A stretch of 64,000 nucleotides of DNA from Closterium sp. Naga37s-1 (Eukaryota > Streptophyta > Zygnematophyceae > Desmidiales > Closteriaceae), in NCBI GenBank assembly GCA_947471745.1, contig CANJKZ010000503.1:583983-647982 (forward strand), read 5' to 3'. The notes under the pieces are model-generated. The model saw only the letters and a list, made by a program, of their open reading frames with translations, did not search any database and was not told the DNA's origin. The position numbers were made by a program, and so were the translations under genes. Shown here piece by piece: positions 1 to 12,400 of the stretch. Within the stretch, counting starts at the first letter, position 1; every line of letters begins with the position of its first letter.

Positions 1-1299
1 CACGCCCTTGCTGGCATGGTATTAGGCCCAGACAAGTGCAGCCAAGTGATCCGGCCGAAGAAAAATGCTCAGAACGAGCGCTTCCACCCCCAAAACGCGA
101 AAGGATCCGCACATGTGCAGGAAGTTCAGCGGGCGATGTTCATTTGCGAGCGCCGATGATCGATGATGCTCGAAACCCTCTCTTGCCCTTATTGGCTTGG
201 TAATAGGCCCAGACAAGCGCAGCCACGTGATTCAGAAGAAGAAAAACGCTCATAACGAGCGCCTCCACCCCCAAAACGCGGAAGGATCCGCACATGTGCA
301 GGAAGTGCAACGGGAGCTCTTCATTCGCGAGCGCCAATGATCGATGATGCTCGCAACCTTCCCACGCTCTTGCTAGCTCGGTAGTAGGCCCGGACAAGTG
401 CAGCCACGTGGACCGGCAGAAGAATCCGTGAGAGCGCTTCCACCCCCAAAACGTGGAAGGATCCGCACATGTGCAAGAATTGCAGCGGGCGCTCTTCATT
501 TGCAAGCGCCAATAACCGATGATGCTCGCAACCCTCCCACGCCCTTGCTGGCTTGGTAATAGGCCCAGACAAGTGCAGCCACGTGGCTTGTGGAAGAATA
601 ACGAACGGAACGAGCGCTTCCACCACCAAAACGCGGAAGGATCCGCACATGTGGAGGAAGTGCAGCGGGCGCTCTTCATTTGCGAGCGCCAATGACCGAT
701 GATGCTTGCAACCCTCCCACGCCCTTGCTGGCTTGGTAATAGGACTAGACAAGCACAACCACATGACCCGAAAAACGCTCGGAACGAGCGCTTCCACCCC
801 CAAAACGCAGAAGGATCCGCACATGTGCAGGATGTGCAGCGGGCGCTTTTCATTCGCGAGCGCCGAAGACAGATGATGCTCGCAACCCTCCCACGCCCTT
901 GCTAGCTTGGTAATAGGCCCAAAAATGCGCAGCCACATGACCAGGCGGAAGAAAAACGCTCGGAACAAGCGCTTCCATCCCCAAAATGCGGAAGGATCCG
1001 CACTTGTGCAGGAAGTGCAGCGGGCGCTCTTCATTCGCGAGCGCCGATGACCGGTGATGCTCGCAACCATCCCACGCCCTTGCTGGCTTGGGTATATGCC
1101 CAAACAATCACAGCCACATGACCCGGCGGAAGAAAAACGCTCGGAGCGAGCGCTTCCACCCCCAAAACGTGGAAAGATCCGCACATGAGCAGGAAGTGCA
1201 GCGGGCGCTCTTCATTCGCGAGCGCCGATGACAGATGATGCTCGCAACCCTCCCACGCCCTTGCTAGCTTGGTAATAGGCCCAAAAAAGCGCAGCCACG
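1..1299. repeat. ~181-bp satellite array, left block
   Basis: About seven head-to-tail monomers of roughly 181 bp, entering from beyond the window edge. Each carries a GGATCC (BamHI) core followed by cacatgtgcagg, a hairpin GCGCTC...GAGCGC and a second hairpin CGCTC-ggaac-GAGCG. The monomers have few stops in several frames, so many ORFs of 60-290 codons appear, but 181 is not a multiple of 3 and the frames change from monomer to monomer. There is no coding signal. The block ends where element D is inserted. Confidence 0.93.
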
Positions 1300-1443
1300 T
1301 GTCAGAATGTTGGATTTGTCTAGCCTGCATTGGGGTACTCTATAGTGAGTACAGCCCGATTTAGGGTTTCCTATATGTACTCAACTGCTTGCTAGTGCAA
1401 ACCCTTTTTTCGTGTTCTACCTTTCTGACTACAATCTTCGACA
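1300..1443 (+). repeat. 5' LTR of element D
   Basis: 144 bp beginning TGTCAGAATG and ending TTCGACA. It is homologous to the 143-bp LTRs of element E and, in reverse complement, to the LTRs of element C; the shared blocks include agtggggtac-type and tagggtttcctatatg segments. Confidence 0.75.
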
Positions 1444-2492
1444 TGCTATTAGAGTGGTTTCGCTCCTAGCCTGTGGGCCCAGCGTTAGCTTTCGCTGCTA
1501 TCCTTCCCTGTTGACCAGCGCATCGCCCCCTGTCGCCCGTCGAAGCGCCCCCGGGGACCTGCGCGTCGCCCCCGTCGCCCGTCAAAGCGACCCTGGGCCC
1601 TGTGCGCGGCCCGTACAGCCCGCGCGCGGCCCGTACGATCTGCGCCAGGCCCGCGCGCGACCCGTACAGCCCGCGCGCGGCCCGTTCGGCCTGCGCCAGG
1701 CCCAGGCGCGGCCCGTTCAGCCTGCTCCAGGCCCGCGTGCATCTGTTCTGCCGTGCATGCACCCGCTCCCGCTCCGTACAGCCTGTGTTAGGGTTTGGGG
1801 GTGGCGGGTATGGGGGTGACGGGTGTGTGAGGCCTCCCTTGCTCCTCCTCCTCCTCCTCCTCCGTCTCCCACTGCTGCAGCTGCCGCTAAGGGGGGTGGA
1901 TGTGTTGGAGCCGTCGGAGTGGTACGAGGGGGGTGGTGTGTGAGCAGTGCTAGAGGAACAACAGGGGGTGTGTGAAAGGGGTGTGGGACAGCTTGGGGAG
2001 GTTGAGTGGAGGCAGCCGTCTTGTCGTCCGCAGCGCCAGTAGTTCGTAGGCTACAATCTCCGGTAGGCGCCAGTCGCTCGTGGGTCAGTTGCTCCAGCCG
2101 CCAGTAGTCCGAAGGCTACAATCTTCGGCGTAGTCGCGGAGCCAGTTACTCCTGAAGTCTGGGCCATTGCTTCGATAGCCACTGAGCCAGCACTGTTGAT
2201 ATCTTTACCAAGGCACTTCAGCCTTTTGATCATCAGCGTTTTTGTACTATGTTAGGTCTTGTGCCTACCTGGCCTCACTTGCTCACATCATGACTTTGCC
2301 TGTACTGTGATCTATATATACTTGCACCTGCATGCTTACACTTGCTAGGTTCTCCTCTTTATATGACTCTGCATGTGAACTGGCCTTGTGGCCTTTTGCT
2401 TGTGCTCAGAATGCGTGGTGACGTCGTGATCCACCCTGAGCTTGACCTTTGCTTTGTTCTCTTGCTTGTACCCCACTTTGCCTTTGGGGGTG

Positions 2493-2574
2493 TGTCAGAA
2501 CTATACTCTAGGCTGTAGTGGGGCACTCCATATGGGGCACAGCCCTATTAGGTTTTGCCTATACAAACCTTGTA
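2493..2574 (+). repeat. Truncated 3' LTR of element D
   Basis: Begins TGTCAGAAC after a G-rich polypurine tract. It keeps only about 82 of 144 bp before the CCACG target duplication and resumption of satellite. Confidence 0.6.
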
Positions 2575-5500
2575 CCACGTAACCCGGCGGAAGAAAAACG
2601 CCCGTAACAAGCGCTTCCACCGCCAAAATGCGGAAGGATCCACACTTGTGCAGGAAGTGTAGCGGGCGCTCTTCATTCGCGAGCCCCGATGACCGGTGAT
2701 GCTCGCAACCCTCCCACGCCCTTGTTGGCTTGGTTATATAGGCCCAGACAAGCGCAGCCACATGACCCGGCGGAAGAAAAACGCTCGGAACGAGCGCTTC
2801 CACCACCAAAATGCGGAAGGATCCGCACATGTGCAGGAAGTGCAGCGGGCACTCATCATTCGCGAGCGTCGATGACCGATGATGCTTGCAACCCTCCCAC
2901 GCCCTTGTTGGCTTGGTTATAGGCCCAGACAAGCGCAGCCACATGACCCGGCGGAAGAAAAACGCTCGGAACGAGCGCTTCCACCCCCAAAATGCGGAAG
3001 GATCCGCACATGTGCAGGAAGTGCAGCGGGCACTCTTCATTCGCGAGCGCCAATGACCGATGATGCTCGCAACCCTCCCACGCCCTTGCTGGCTTGGTAA
3101 TAGGACCGGACAAGCACAGCCACATGATCGGCGGAAGAAAAACGCTTGGAACGAGCGCTTCCACCCCCAAAATGCGGAAGGATCCGCACATGTGCAGGAA
3201 GTGCAGCGGGCACTCTTCATTCGCGAGCGTCGATGACCGATGATGCTTGCAGCCCTCCCACGCCCTTGCTGGCTTGATAATAGGGCCAGACAAGCCCAGC
3301 CACGTGACCCGGCGGAAGAAAAACGCTCGGAACGAGCGCTTCCACCCCCAAAATGCGGAAGGATCCGCAAATGCGCAGGAAGTGCAGCGGGCGCTCTTCA
3401 TTCGCGAGCGCCGATGACCGATGATGCTAACAACCTTCCCATGCCCTTGCTGGCTTGGTAATAGGCCCAAACAAGCGCAGCCACGTGACCCGGCGGAAGA
3501 ACAACGCTCGGAACGAGTGCTTCCACCCCCAAAATGCGGAAGGATCCACACTTGTGCAGGAAGTGCAGCGGGCGCTCTTCATTCGCGAGCCCCGATGACT
3601 GGTGATGCTCGCAACCCTCCCACGCCCTTGTTGGCTTGGTTATAGGCCCAGACAAGCGCACCCACATGACCCGGCGGAAGAAAAACGCTCGGAACGAGCG
3701 CTTCCACCCCCAAAATGCGGAAGGACCCGCACATGTGCAGGAAATGCAGCGGGCACTCTTCAGTCGCGAGCGTCGATGACCGATGATGCTTGCAACCCTC
3801 CCACGCCTTTGTTGGCTTGGTTATAGGCCCAGACAAGCGCAGCCACATGACCCGGCGGAAGAAAAACGCTCAGAACGAGCGCCTTCACCCCCAAAATGCC
3901 GAAGGATCCGCACATGTGCAGGAAGTGCAGCGGGCACTCTTCATTCGCGAGCGTCGATGACCGATGATGCTTGCAACCCTCCCACGCCCTTGCTGGCTTG
4001 ATAATAGGGCCAGACAAGCCCAGCCACGTACGGAAGAAAAACGCTCGGAACGAGCGCTTCCACCCCCAAAATGCGGAAGGATCCGCACATGTGCAGGAAG
4101 TGCAGCGGGCGCTCTTCATTCGCGAGCGCCGATGACAGATGATGCTTGCAACCCTCCCACGCCCTTGCTAGCTTGGTAATAGGCCCAAAAAAGCGCAGCC
4201 ACGTGACCCGGCGGAAGAAAAACGCTCGGAACAAGCGCTTCCACCCCCAAAATGCGGAAGGATCTGCACTTGTGCAGGAAGTGCAGCGGGCGCTCTTCAT
4301 TCGCGAGCGCAGATGACCGGTGATGCTCGCAACCCTCCCTCCCACGCCCTTGCTGGCTTGGTTATAGGCCCAGACAAGCACAGCCTCATGACCCGGCGGA
4401 AGAAAAACGCTCGGAACGAGCACTTCCACCCCCAAAATGCGGAAGGATCCGCACATGTGCAGGAAGTGCAGCGGGCACTCTTCATTCGCGAGCGTCGATG
4501 ACCGATGATGCTCGCAACCCTCCCACGCCCTTGCTCGCTTGATAATAGGGCCAGACAAGCACAGCCACGTGACCCGGCGGAAGAAAAACGCTCGGAACGA
4601 GCGCTTCCACCACCAAAATGTGGAAGGATCCGCACATGCGCGGGAAGTGCAGCGGGCGCTCTTCATTCGCGAGCGCAAATGACCGATGATGCTCGCAACC
4701 TTCCCATGCCCTTGCTGGCTTGGTAATAGGCCCAAACAAGCGCAACCTTTTGACCCGGCGGAAGAAAAACGCTCGGAACGAGCGTTTCCACCCCCAAAAC
4801 GCGGAAGGATCCGCACATGTGCAGGAAATGCAGCGGGCGCTCTTCATTCGCGGGCGCCGATGACAGATGATGCTCACAACCCTCCCACGCCCTTGCTGGC
4901 TTGGTAATAGGCCCACAAAACGCAGCCACGTGACCCGGCGGAAGAAAAACGCTCGTAACAAGCGCTTCCACCCCCAAAATGCGGAAGGATCCGCACTTGT
5001 GTAGGAAGTGCAGCGGGCGCTCTTCATTCGCGAGCGCCAATGACCGATGATGCTCGCAACCCTCCCACGCCCTTGCTGGCTTGGTAATAGGACCGGACAA
5101 GCACAGCCACATGACCCGGCGGAAGAAAAACGCTTGGAACGAGCGCTTCCACCCCCAGAACGCGGAAGGATCCGCACATGTGCAGGAAGTGCAGCGGGCG
5201 CTCTTCATTCGCGAGCGCCGATGACAGATGATGCTCGCAACCCTCCCACGCCCTTGCTAGCTTGGTAATAGGCCCAAAAAGGCGCAGCCACGTGACCCGG
5301 CGGAAGAAAAACGCTCGGAACAACCGCTTCCACCCCCAAAATGCGGAAGCATCCGCACTTGTGCAGGAAGTGCAGCGGGCGCTCTTCATTCGCGAGCGCC
5401 GATGACCGGTGATGCTCGCAACCCTCCCACGCCCTTGCTGGCTTGGTTTTAGGCCCAGACAAGCGCAGCCTCATGACCCAGCAGAAGAAAAACGCTCGGA

Positions 5501-6868
5501 ACGAGCGCTTCAACCCCCAAAATGCGGAAGGATCCGCACATGTGCAGGAAGTGCAGCGGGCACTCTTCATTCGCGAGCGTCGATGACCGATGATGCTCGC
5601 AACCCTCCCACGCCCTTGCTGGCTTGGTAATAGGCCCAGACAAGCGCAGCCACGTAACCCCGCGGAAGAAAAACACTAGGAACGAGCGCTTCCACCCCCA
5701 AAACGCGGAAGGATCCGCACATGTGCAGGAAGTGCAGCGGGAGCTCTTCATTCGCGAGCGCCGATGACCGATGATGCTCACAACCCTCCCACGACCTTGC
5801 TGGCTTAATAATAGGACCAAACAAGCGCAGCCACGTGACCCCCCGGATGAAAAACGCTTGTAACAAGCGTTTCCAGCCCCAAAACTTGGAAGGATCCGCA
5901 CATGTGCAGTAAGTGCAGCGGGCAGTCTTCATTCCCGAGCGTCGATGATCGATGATGCTCGCAACCCTCTCACGCCCTTGCTGGCTTGGTAATAGGACCA
6001 GACAAGCGCAGCCACGTGACCCGCCATAATAAAAACGCTCGTAACAAGCGCTTCCAGCCCAAAACTTGGAAGGATCGGCACATGTGCAGGAAGTGCAGCG
6101 GGCGCCCTTCATTCGCGAGCGCCGATGACCGATGATACTCGCAACCATCTCACGCCCTTGATGGCTTGGTAATAGGACCAGACAAGTGTAGCCATGTGGC
6201 CCGGCGGAAGAAAAACGCTCGGAACGGGCACCTCCACCCCCAAAACGTGGAAGGATCCGCACATGTGCATGAAGTGTAGCGGGCGCTCTTCATTCGCGAG
6301 CGCCGATGAACGATGATGCTCGCAACCCTCCCATGCCATTGTTGGCTCGGTAATAGGACCAGACAAGCGCAGCCACGTGACCCGGCGGAAGAAAAACGCT
6401 CGGAACGAGCGCTTGCACCCCCAAAACGCGGAAGGATACGCACATGTGCAGGAAGTGCAGAGGGCGCTCTTCATTCGCGAGCACCGACGACCAATGATGC
6501 TCGCAACCCTCCCATGCCCTTGCTGGCTTGGTAATAGGACCAGACAAGCGCAGCCACCTGACCCGGCGGAAGAGAAACACTCGGAACGAGCGCTTCCACC
6601 CCCAAAACGCGGAAGGATCCGCACATGTGCAGGAAGTGCAGCGGGCGCTCTTCATTCGCAAGCGTCGATGACCGATGATGCTCGCAACCCTCCCACGCCC
6701 TTGCTGGCTTGGTAATAGGCCCAGAAAAGTGCAGCCACGTGATCCGGCAGAAGAAAAGCGCTCAGAAGGGGCGCCTCCACCCCCAAAACGCGGAAGGATA
6801 CGCACATGTGTAGGAAGTGCAGCGGGCGCTCTTCATTCGTGAGCGCCGATGACCGATGATGCTTGCAA
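2575..6868. repeat. ~181-bp satellite array, middle block
   Basis: About 24 monomers of the same satellite. The 181-bp spacing is visible, for example, in the repeated starts at 3421, 3602, 3783 and 3964. Monomers differ by scattered point changes and small indels. The last five bases (TGCAA, 6864-6868) are the target site of element E, and the interrupted monomer resumes at 27790, so this block and the one at 27790-31955 were once one array. Confidence 0.95.
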
Positions 6869-7011
6869 TGTCGGAATGTTATTATTGTCTAGCCTGCAGT
6901 GGGGTTCTCTATAGCGAGTACAACCCTATTAGGGTTTCCTATATGTATGCCAACTGCTGCTAGTGCAACCCCTCCTTTCTTCATTTCTGTTCCTGCCTGC
7001 TAATTCTGACA
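6869..7011 (+). repeat. 5' LTR of element E
   Basis: 143 bp, TGTCGGAATG...TAATTCTGACA, nearly identical to 27647-27789. The primer-binding-like sequence starts at 7012. Confidence 0.85.
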
Positions 7012-7060
7012 TGCTATCAGAGCAGGTCGACCCTCCTGGGTCGATCCTGTGGGTGGGCCC

Positions 7061-7194
7061 TGTCAGAATCTAGCAGAAGGAATGAATCAACTATGAAAGA
7101 GGTGGGTACAAGTATGAAACCCTAAAAGGGGTTGTACCCCATATTGGCTACCCCACTAAAGCCTACACATATATAACAGGCATATACTTCGACA
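7061..7194 (-). repeat. 3' LTR of element C
   Basis: 134 bp; in + orientation TGTCAGAATCTAGCAG...ACTTCGACA. It matches 26338-26420 over its first 83 bp. The polypurine tract is at 7195-7206. Confidence 0.75.
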
Positions 7195-7370
7195 CACCCC
7201 CATAGGCAAAGTGGGGGAGAGCAAGGGGTCACAAGACCAGTCAAGCGAAGCAAAGCAAGCTCAGGGTGGATCACAACGTCACCACACACACTGAGCACAA
7301 GCAAAGGGCCACAAGGCCAGTTCACATGCAGAGGTATATATGCAACAACAACAGCACAGTGATCTCTACC

Positions 7371-8202
7371 TGTTATTGTCACAGTAGGCTCCAATGTGCC
7401 TAAAACGAAAGATAGAGTGCACAGTCGGATTTCTGCACAGCGGCTTCAAACGTTCATAGCGTTCTGGTCACAGCTTCAAATGACTTGATTCAACTTGGAT
7501 CTGGAGCGTCTTATTGTTGCCTACAACAGACAATTGAGATCGCACGATTTCACTAAGTATTGACGACACAGCGTCAGTTTGAACGAACGGCACTATGGCA
7601 GCCACTATAGTCTTAGAACACAAGATAGGAAGAGTTAGGAAGAGTTACGAGTTGGGAATGACTCCCCGCTCCTACAAACCCCAAGAGCCGAGGTACAGTG
7701 ACGTGGAACAGTGTCACACTGTCCCCAACCACGAAGGGTCTCGAAACTACCCTTCACTAAGGCCTACACCAACTGAAATGTTACACTACACAAAGTAATG
7801 TAACTATCTTCAATCTCTTGAGGTGTACCCTTTTGGCGAGCTTCGCGATCACTTGAATGTTGACACCAGGGGCTCGGGTTCTTCATCACAAACTCATCCT
7901 TGAGTTCTTGATGGGTCTGCTGCACACACCTGCGACACGCCGAACGTTCGACAAGCGACAAAATAGAAACCGCGCACGACAAAATAGAAACCACGCGGGA
8001 CACACAAAATGACCACGTTACACGCGACTAGCGATAATTCGCTATTGACTTGACACACACACTCGACATCATGACCCATCATTCACACACTATTATAAGC
8101 ATGAAATATATATTTATTTCATGCACTCATTCCATTCCATGCACACACGCATGCACGCACACGGACAACAAGCCGAGTGCAAACCGTAGGGTTGCACCAA
8201 GA
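7371..8202 (-). repeat. LTR 1 of A/B (left, 3' LTR of A)
   Basis: 832 bp, TGTTATTGTC...CACCAAGA in + orientation. It contains AT-rich stretches and a 67-codon plus-strand ORF that is only a by-product, being present in all three LTRs. It differs from LTR 2 at about two positions and from LTR 3 at about twenty. Confidence 0.92.
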
Positions 8203-8241
8203 AACTCCCCCTCGGATTGTTGGCCTTAGGATCTTGCTCTC

Positions 8242-8658
8242 TTAGTTCAGAGCCATCCCAGCCAGCTTGCAACACTTCCAATGCTGCTGCTCCACCAGCC
8301 TCTTGGTCATCATGTCAGCCGGCTGCCCCGTGGTCTTCACGTAGCGCAACTCAACTTCACCCGCGGTTACCATGCTCCTCGTCCAATGCCACTTCACCCT
8401 CATGTGCTTCGTGAGTCCATGCAACACAGGGTTCTTAGTAAGAGCAATGGCACCTTGGCTGTCACAGTACAGTGGGGTAGGTCCTTGCTGCTCCTCCCCC
8501 AGTTCAGCCAACAAACGCCGCTGCCACACAATCTCCCGTACCGCACGGAAGAGTGCCATGTACTCGGACTCCACCGAGCTCAAAGCTTGGTCAACCTGCT
8601 TCTTTCTCTCCCCAAGCAGTTGGGCCTCCACCAACACAGCATATGAAGCCTCCCACAC
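8242..8658 (-). pseudogene. Copia A RNase H and C-terminal fragment (frameshifted)
   Basis: Continuation of the element A polyprotein in a third frame. It carries the ALSSVESEYMAL RNase H segment, the LYCDSQGAIAL segment and a tail with PADMMTKRL, typical of Copia C-termini. It is separated from the upstream fragment by a frame break near 8600-8650, so it would not be translated as part of an intact polyprotein. It is duplicated exactly at 13888-14304. Confidence 0.85.
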
Positions 8659-9488
8659 TTGTCATGTCCTCTGGTTCCGATGCATATGAAGAACAAACGC
8701 CCGGGTTCAACACCATCCGCGCCCTTTTGGCGCCTTTGTGCCGCCGCCGAGTATTGCAGCCCAACGGTCGGTGTTTGGCCAAGATACTTGGCCACCCTCA
8801 TTCCAGCTGCTACGTGCTCCTCATTAGGGCATTGCACAACCCTAGCCAGCTGCCCAGTAGCAAACGCGACGTCCGGTCGGGTGTTTACCGCCGCATACAT
8901 GAGGCTGCCCACCAACGAGTGAAAACGGCGCCTCTCCTCTTCTCCAACGCTCTCCTCCTCTGGCCCCTTCACACACTTGAACCCAGAGGGAAAGGGAGTA
9001 GCCACATGACCTTCACTCTGGCCGAAGTTGGCGGCCAACGCCTCCAGGTACTTCTGTTGGTGCACTCGCATGCTCCGCTTCTCCACGTCTCGTTCGATGT
9101 GGAGCCCAAGGTAGAAGTTCACGTCACCAAGGGACTTGTACTTGAACTTGTCTTGCAGCTTCAGCATCACCTCCTTCACAAGGTCAGAGGAGGGTGAGAA
9201 TATGAGAATGTCATCCACATAAACCACCATGAAGCTCCTCTGCTCCCCCTCGCCAAGCATGAACAAGGAGTGATCGGCCGTTGAGGGAGTGAAGCCGATC
9301 CCCTCCAACACTTCGCGCAGCTTCATGTACCATTGCCTAGGGGCCTGCTTCAGCCCATAGAGGGCCTTCTTCAGCTTCCACACTCTGCCACTACCATCAT
9401 CAAACCCCTCTGGCTGCGCCATAAAAATCTCCTCCTCAAGGATGCCGTTAAGGAATGCCGTTACGATGTCCATTTTTTTACTACCCAT
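8580..9488 (-). pseudogene. Copia A reverse transcriptase fragment (frameshifted)
   Basis: Second part of the element A polyprotein: reverse transcriptase with the catalytic YVDD box (VVYVDDILIF) and the connection to RNase H. It overlaps the upstream ORF at a run of seven A (minus strand, about 9473-9479) where the frame changes. A further break near 8720-8780 moves the RNase H start into another frame. Copy B at 14226-15134 carries the same breaks. Confidence 0.87.
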
Positions 9489-12400
9489 CCTTTGATTGCG
9501 GCTCCCGCGAATAGGGTTCGCAGCGTCGGCGGCTTCACCACAGGGGCAAACAGCTCCTTGAAGTCCACCTTCTCCTTCTGCTGGTACCCCTTGGCTACAA
9601 GCCTAGACTTGTAGTGCTCGATCTTGCCGTCGGCATCCGACTTGATTTTGAAGAGCCACTTGGACGTTATCGCCGTACGCCCCTCCGGTAGCTCCACCAA
9701 TTCAAACGTGTCGTTCTCCTCGATGCTCTTCAGCTCACTCTCCATGGCCTTCTTCCACTCCTCAGCATCACTACTCTCCAAAGCCTCCTTGAGAGTTGCT
9801 GGTTCTCCCGGCATCTCCACCGGAGAGAAGAACGCGAAGGCACACTCCTCGTAGTCACTCTCCTCGTCGTCTCCGACCATCATTGCCGCTCCGGCCAGGG
9901 CTGTCTTGCCCTGCTTTCCCGGTGCATCATAGGTCAGCCTATTAGGGGGTTGAACTCTCCTCTTCCCCCTTCCTTCCTCCTCAGCTGCAGGGACTTGAAG
10001 GCCTTGGCGTTGCTGCGGTGTGGCTCGAATCCGTGGAGCACTCGTAGTGCGGGAAGGGACTGATGGTGCACGCTCGTTCACTTGCTGCACCTCCTCCTCT
10101 TCTTCCTCTGCATCATTGGCCTCCTCTCCCCCATTCACAAGGGAGGATTGCCTCGTGGTTGTGCTGCCGCTGCTCAGCTCCAAAGGCAGCTCCACATGCT
10201 CCAAACCGGAACTCTTCACCTCCCCAAACCGCACGCCTATCTTCGCCTCATTCTCCGCCTTCCAATCCTTGTACATGAAGTTCTCCATGAACTTGCAGTC
10301 CCTGCTCACCAAGAACTTCTTGGTGAATGGGTCCCAAAGAAGCCATCCCTTGCTGTTTTGAGCCATGCCCAAGTGCACGGCCCACACCGCCTTGGCACCA
10401 AGCTTGTTGTGCCGAAGATGCTTAGGCACGAGCGCCATGCACATGCACCCGAACACCCGAAGCATATCCACCTTTGGCTTCCTTCCTAGCCACTCCACAT
10501 AGGGCACCCATTTGTCTGCTCCCACATGAGTCAAGGCTCTGTTCTTGGCCACACACGCGCTCCGCACCGCATCAGGCCAGAAATAGTCGGGTAGCCCGGC
10601 TTCAATGAGCAACCCGCATGCCGCCTCCGTGATTGTGCGGTTCGCTCGCTCGGCGATGCCGTTCATTGCAGGGGAGTATGGCATGGTGAGGGAGTGCCGA
10701 ATACCATTCTTCTTCAGCCACAACCCAAACTCCTTGCTCAGGAACTCTCCCCCTCGATCGGTGCGGATTGACTTGACCAGACGGTCTTGTTGCCGCTCCA
10801 CCATCGGGAACCAATCCGTCTTCAACGTTTCAGCCACGTCGCTCTTCTTGGCCAGCACATACACCCAAGTCATGCGGGTGTAGACGTCGACAATGGTGAG
10901 AAAATACTCAGCTCCAAGCTTCAGGGGGCCCACCACGTCCATCACCACCTCATCAAGTGGTGCCTTTGCCGTTGCCTCCGAACTAGGGAACGGAAACCGG
11001 GTGAACTTGGCTTGAATGCACGTCGGGCAGCCAAGCACCTCATCGGGCTCCCCCTTCACACGTATGCCAGCAACCATCTCATTCTTCACTAGCTGCTGCA
11101 AGATAGGCAAGGCCACATGCCCCATTCGCCGATGCAAGGTAAGCCAATCACACTCTCCCGTAGCCGAAGTCGGATTGGAGAATGCCGCGCTCGCAATAGC
11201 GCCCCACATGCTCTCTCCGTACTCCTCCTCCGCTGCTGCCTCGGGGTTCTCCTCACCCTTGTGCTGCTCCTTGGCTGCTGCACCACACTTGTTATGATCA
11301 CCGAGCTTGCTGGTCCCTCCAAGATTCCACTTCTTGGACTCCTTCTCCTTAGCGCGACCTTCCGTGCTATCGCCGTTACCAACCGCTTCATCCTTGGTGC
11401 TGATGCTTGCTGCCACTTGCCTCTCCTTAGGCATAGGGACCACTGGGATCTGCCACATCTCGTTGTAGACATCCCTATCCTCATGAAGGTCCCAAAGAAT
11501 TCGATCGCCAAGCCTTGCGGTGTAGGTCTTGGCTCCCTTCGAGTTCGTGTCCATGCCGGCCTTTGCCGACCGCCGCACGGAAATCAGGTTTGCAGCAAGG
11601 CTGGGCACCCAAAGCACGCTCTTGAGGCCCACCATCTTCCCATCAGCACCCTTGAACATGGCCTTCCCCATGCCTTTCACCTCTGCTCGCTGCCCCAAAG
11701 CCGATGTGACATGCTTCACCGGTGACGGTTCGAGTTCGGTGAGTAAGTCCGGGTGAGGTGTCATGCTATAGGTAGCGCCACTATCGATCACCCAATAGTC
11801 AAGGGGGTGTAGGTTCACCTTCCCCACAGCTGTTGGCGCCTCAAAGCCTTCGTCCTTCTCTGGACCAGCTGGTACTTGCGTCGACACGAAGTAGAATAGA
11901 CCCGGGTACCGATCGTCGCTCGGGTCCTTGTCGTTATCTCCGTTCTTCATGTTTGCAGCTCCACCTCCGCGACTGCCACGGCCTCCACGGCCTCTTCCTC
12001 TCCCTCCCCCTACTCCTCTACCCTCTTGGCCTTGAGCAGGGGTCCATCCTTCAGGGAGTTTGTAGCAATCGCGCCACATGTGTCCGGTCTTGTGGCAATA
12101 ATGGCACTCGCCATCGAACCGACCGCGACCGCGTCCGTAGCTTTTGTCGTCGCTGCCGTAACCGCCACTCCCGCGGCCTCCACTGAAGTTGCTGCCACCA
12201 AACCTTCCTCCCCCTCGTCCTCTGCCTCTTCCACGGCCATATCCACGGCCGACACTCGCTGCCCCAGCGCCATCCGCACTCGCCAACTCACGGCGGCGGA
12301 AATCCTCTTGAAGGATAGCTCGCTTCACGTCTTCAAGCGAGAGGCGGGGCAAGTCGCGATTCAGGTTGATGATGAGAGAGGACCATGACTCGGGGAGTAG

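Larger units (their letters stand above)
1300..2574 (+). mobile_element. Non-autonomous LTR retroelement D
   Basis: It starts with TGTCAGAATG directly after satellite sequence, and CCACG flanks both sides (1295-1299 and 2575-2579), consistent with a 5-bp target duplication. The 5' LTR is 1300-1443; a degenerate primer site tgctattagagtgg follows at 1444. The interior (about 1.05 kb) is GC-rich with no gag or pol. Its 3' part (about 2280-2492) matches the reverse complement of the 3' untranslated region of element C. A polypurine tract (tttgggggtg) precedes a truncated 82-bp 3' LTR at 2493-2574. It is best read as a deletion derivative mobilised by the C family. Confidence 0.75.

Noticed and set aside
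140..6805. Many overlapping ORFs such as the 231-291 codon minus-strand frames
   Set aside because: They are frames of the 181-bp satellite; they change frame at each monomer and the same peptides recur in all three blocks.
7595..7798. 67-codon ORF starting MAATIVLEHK, repeated at 13241 and 18887
   Set aside because: Lies inside the 832-bp LTRs of A/B and is repeated only because the LTRs are.
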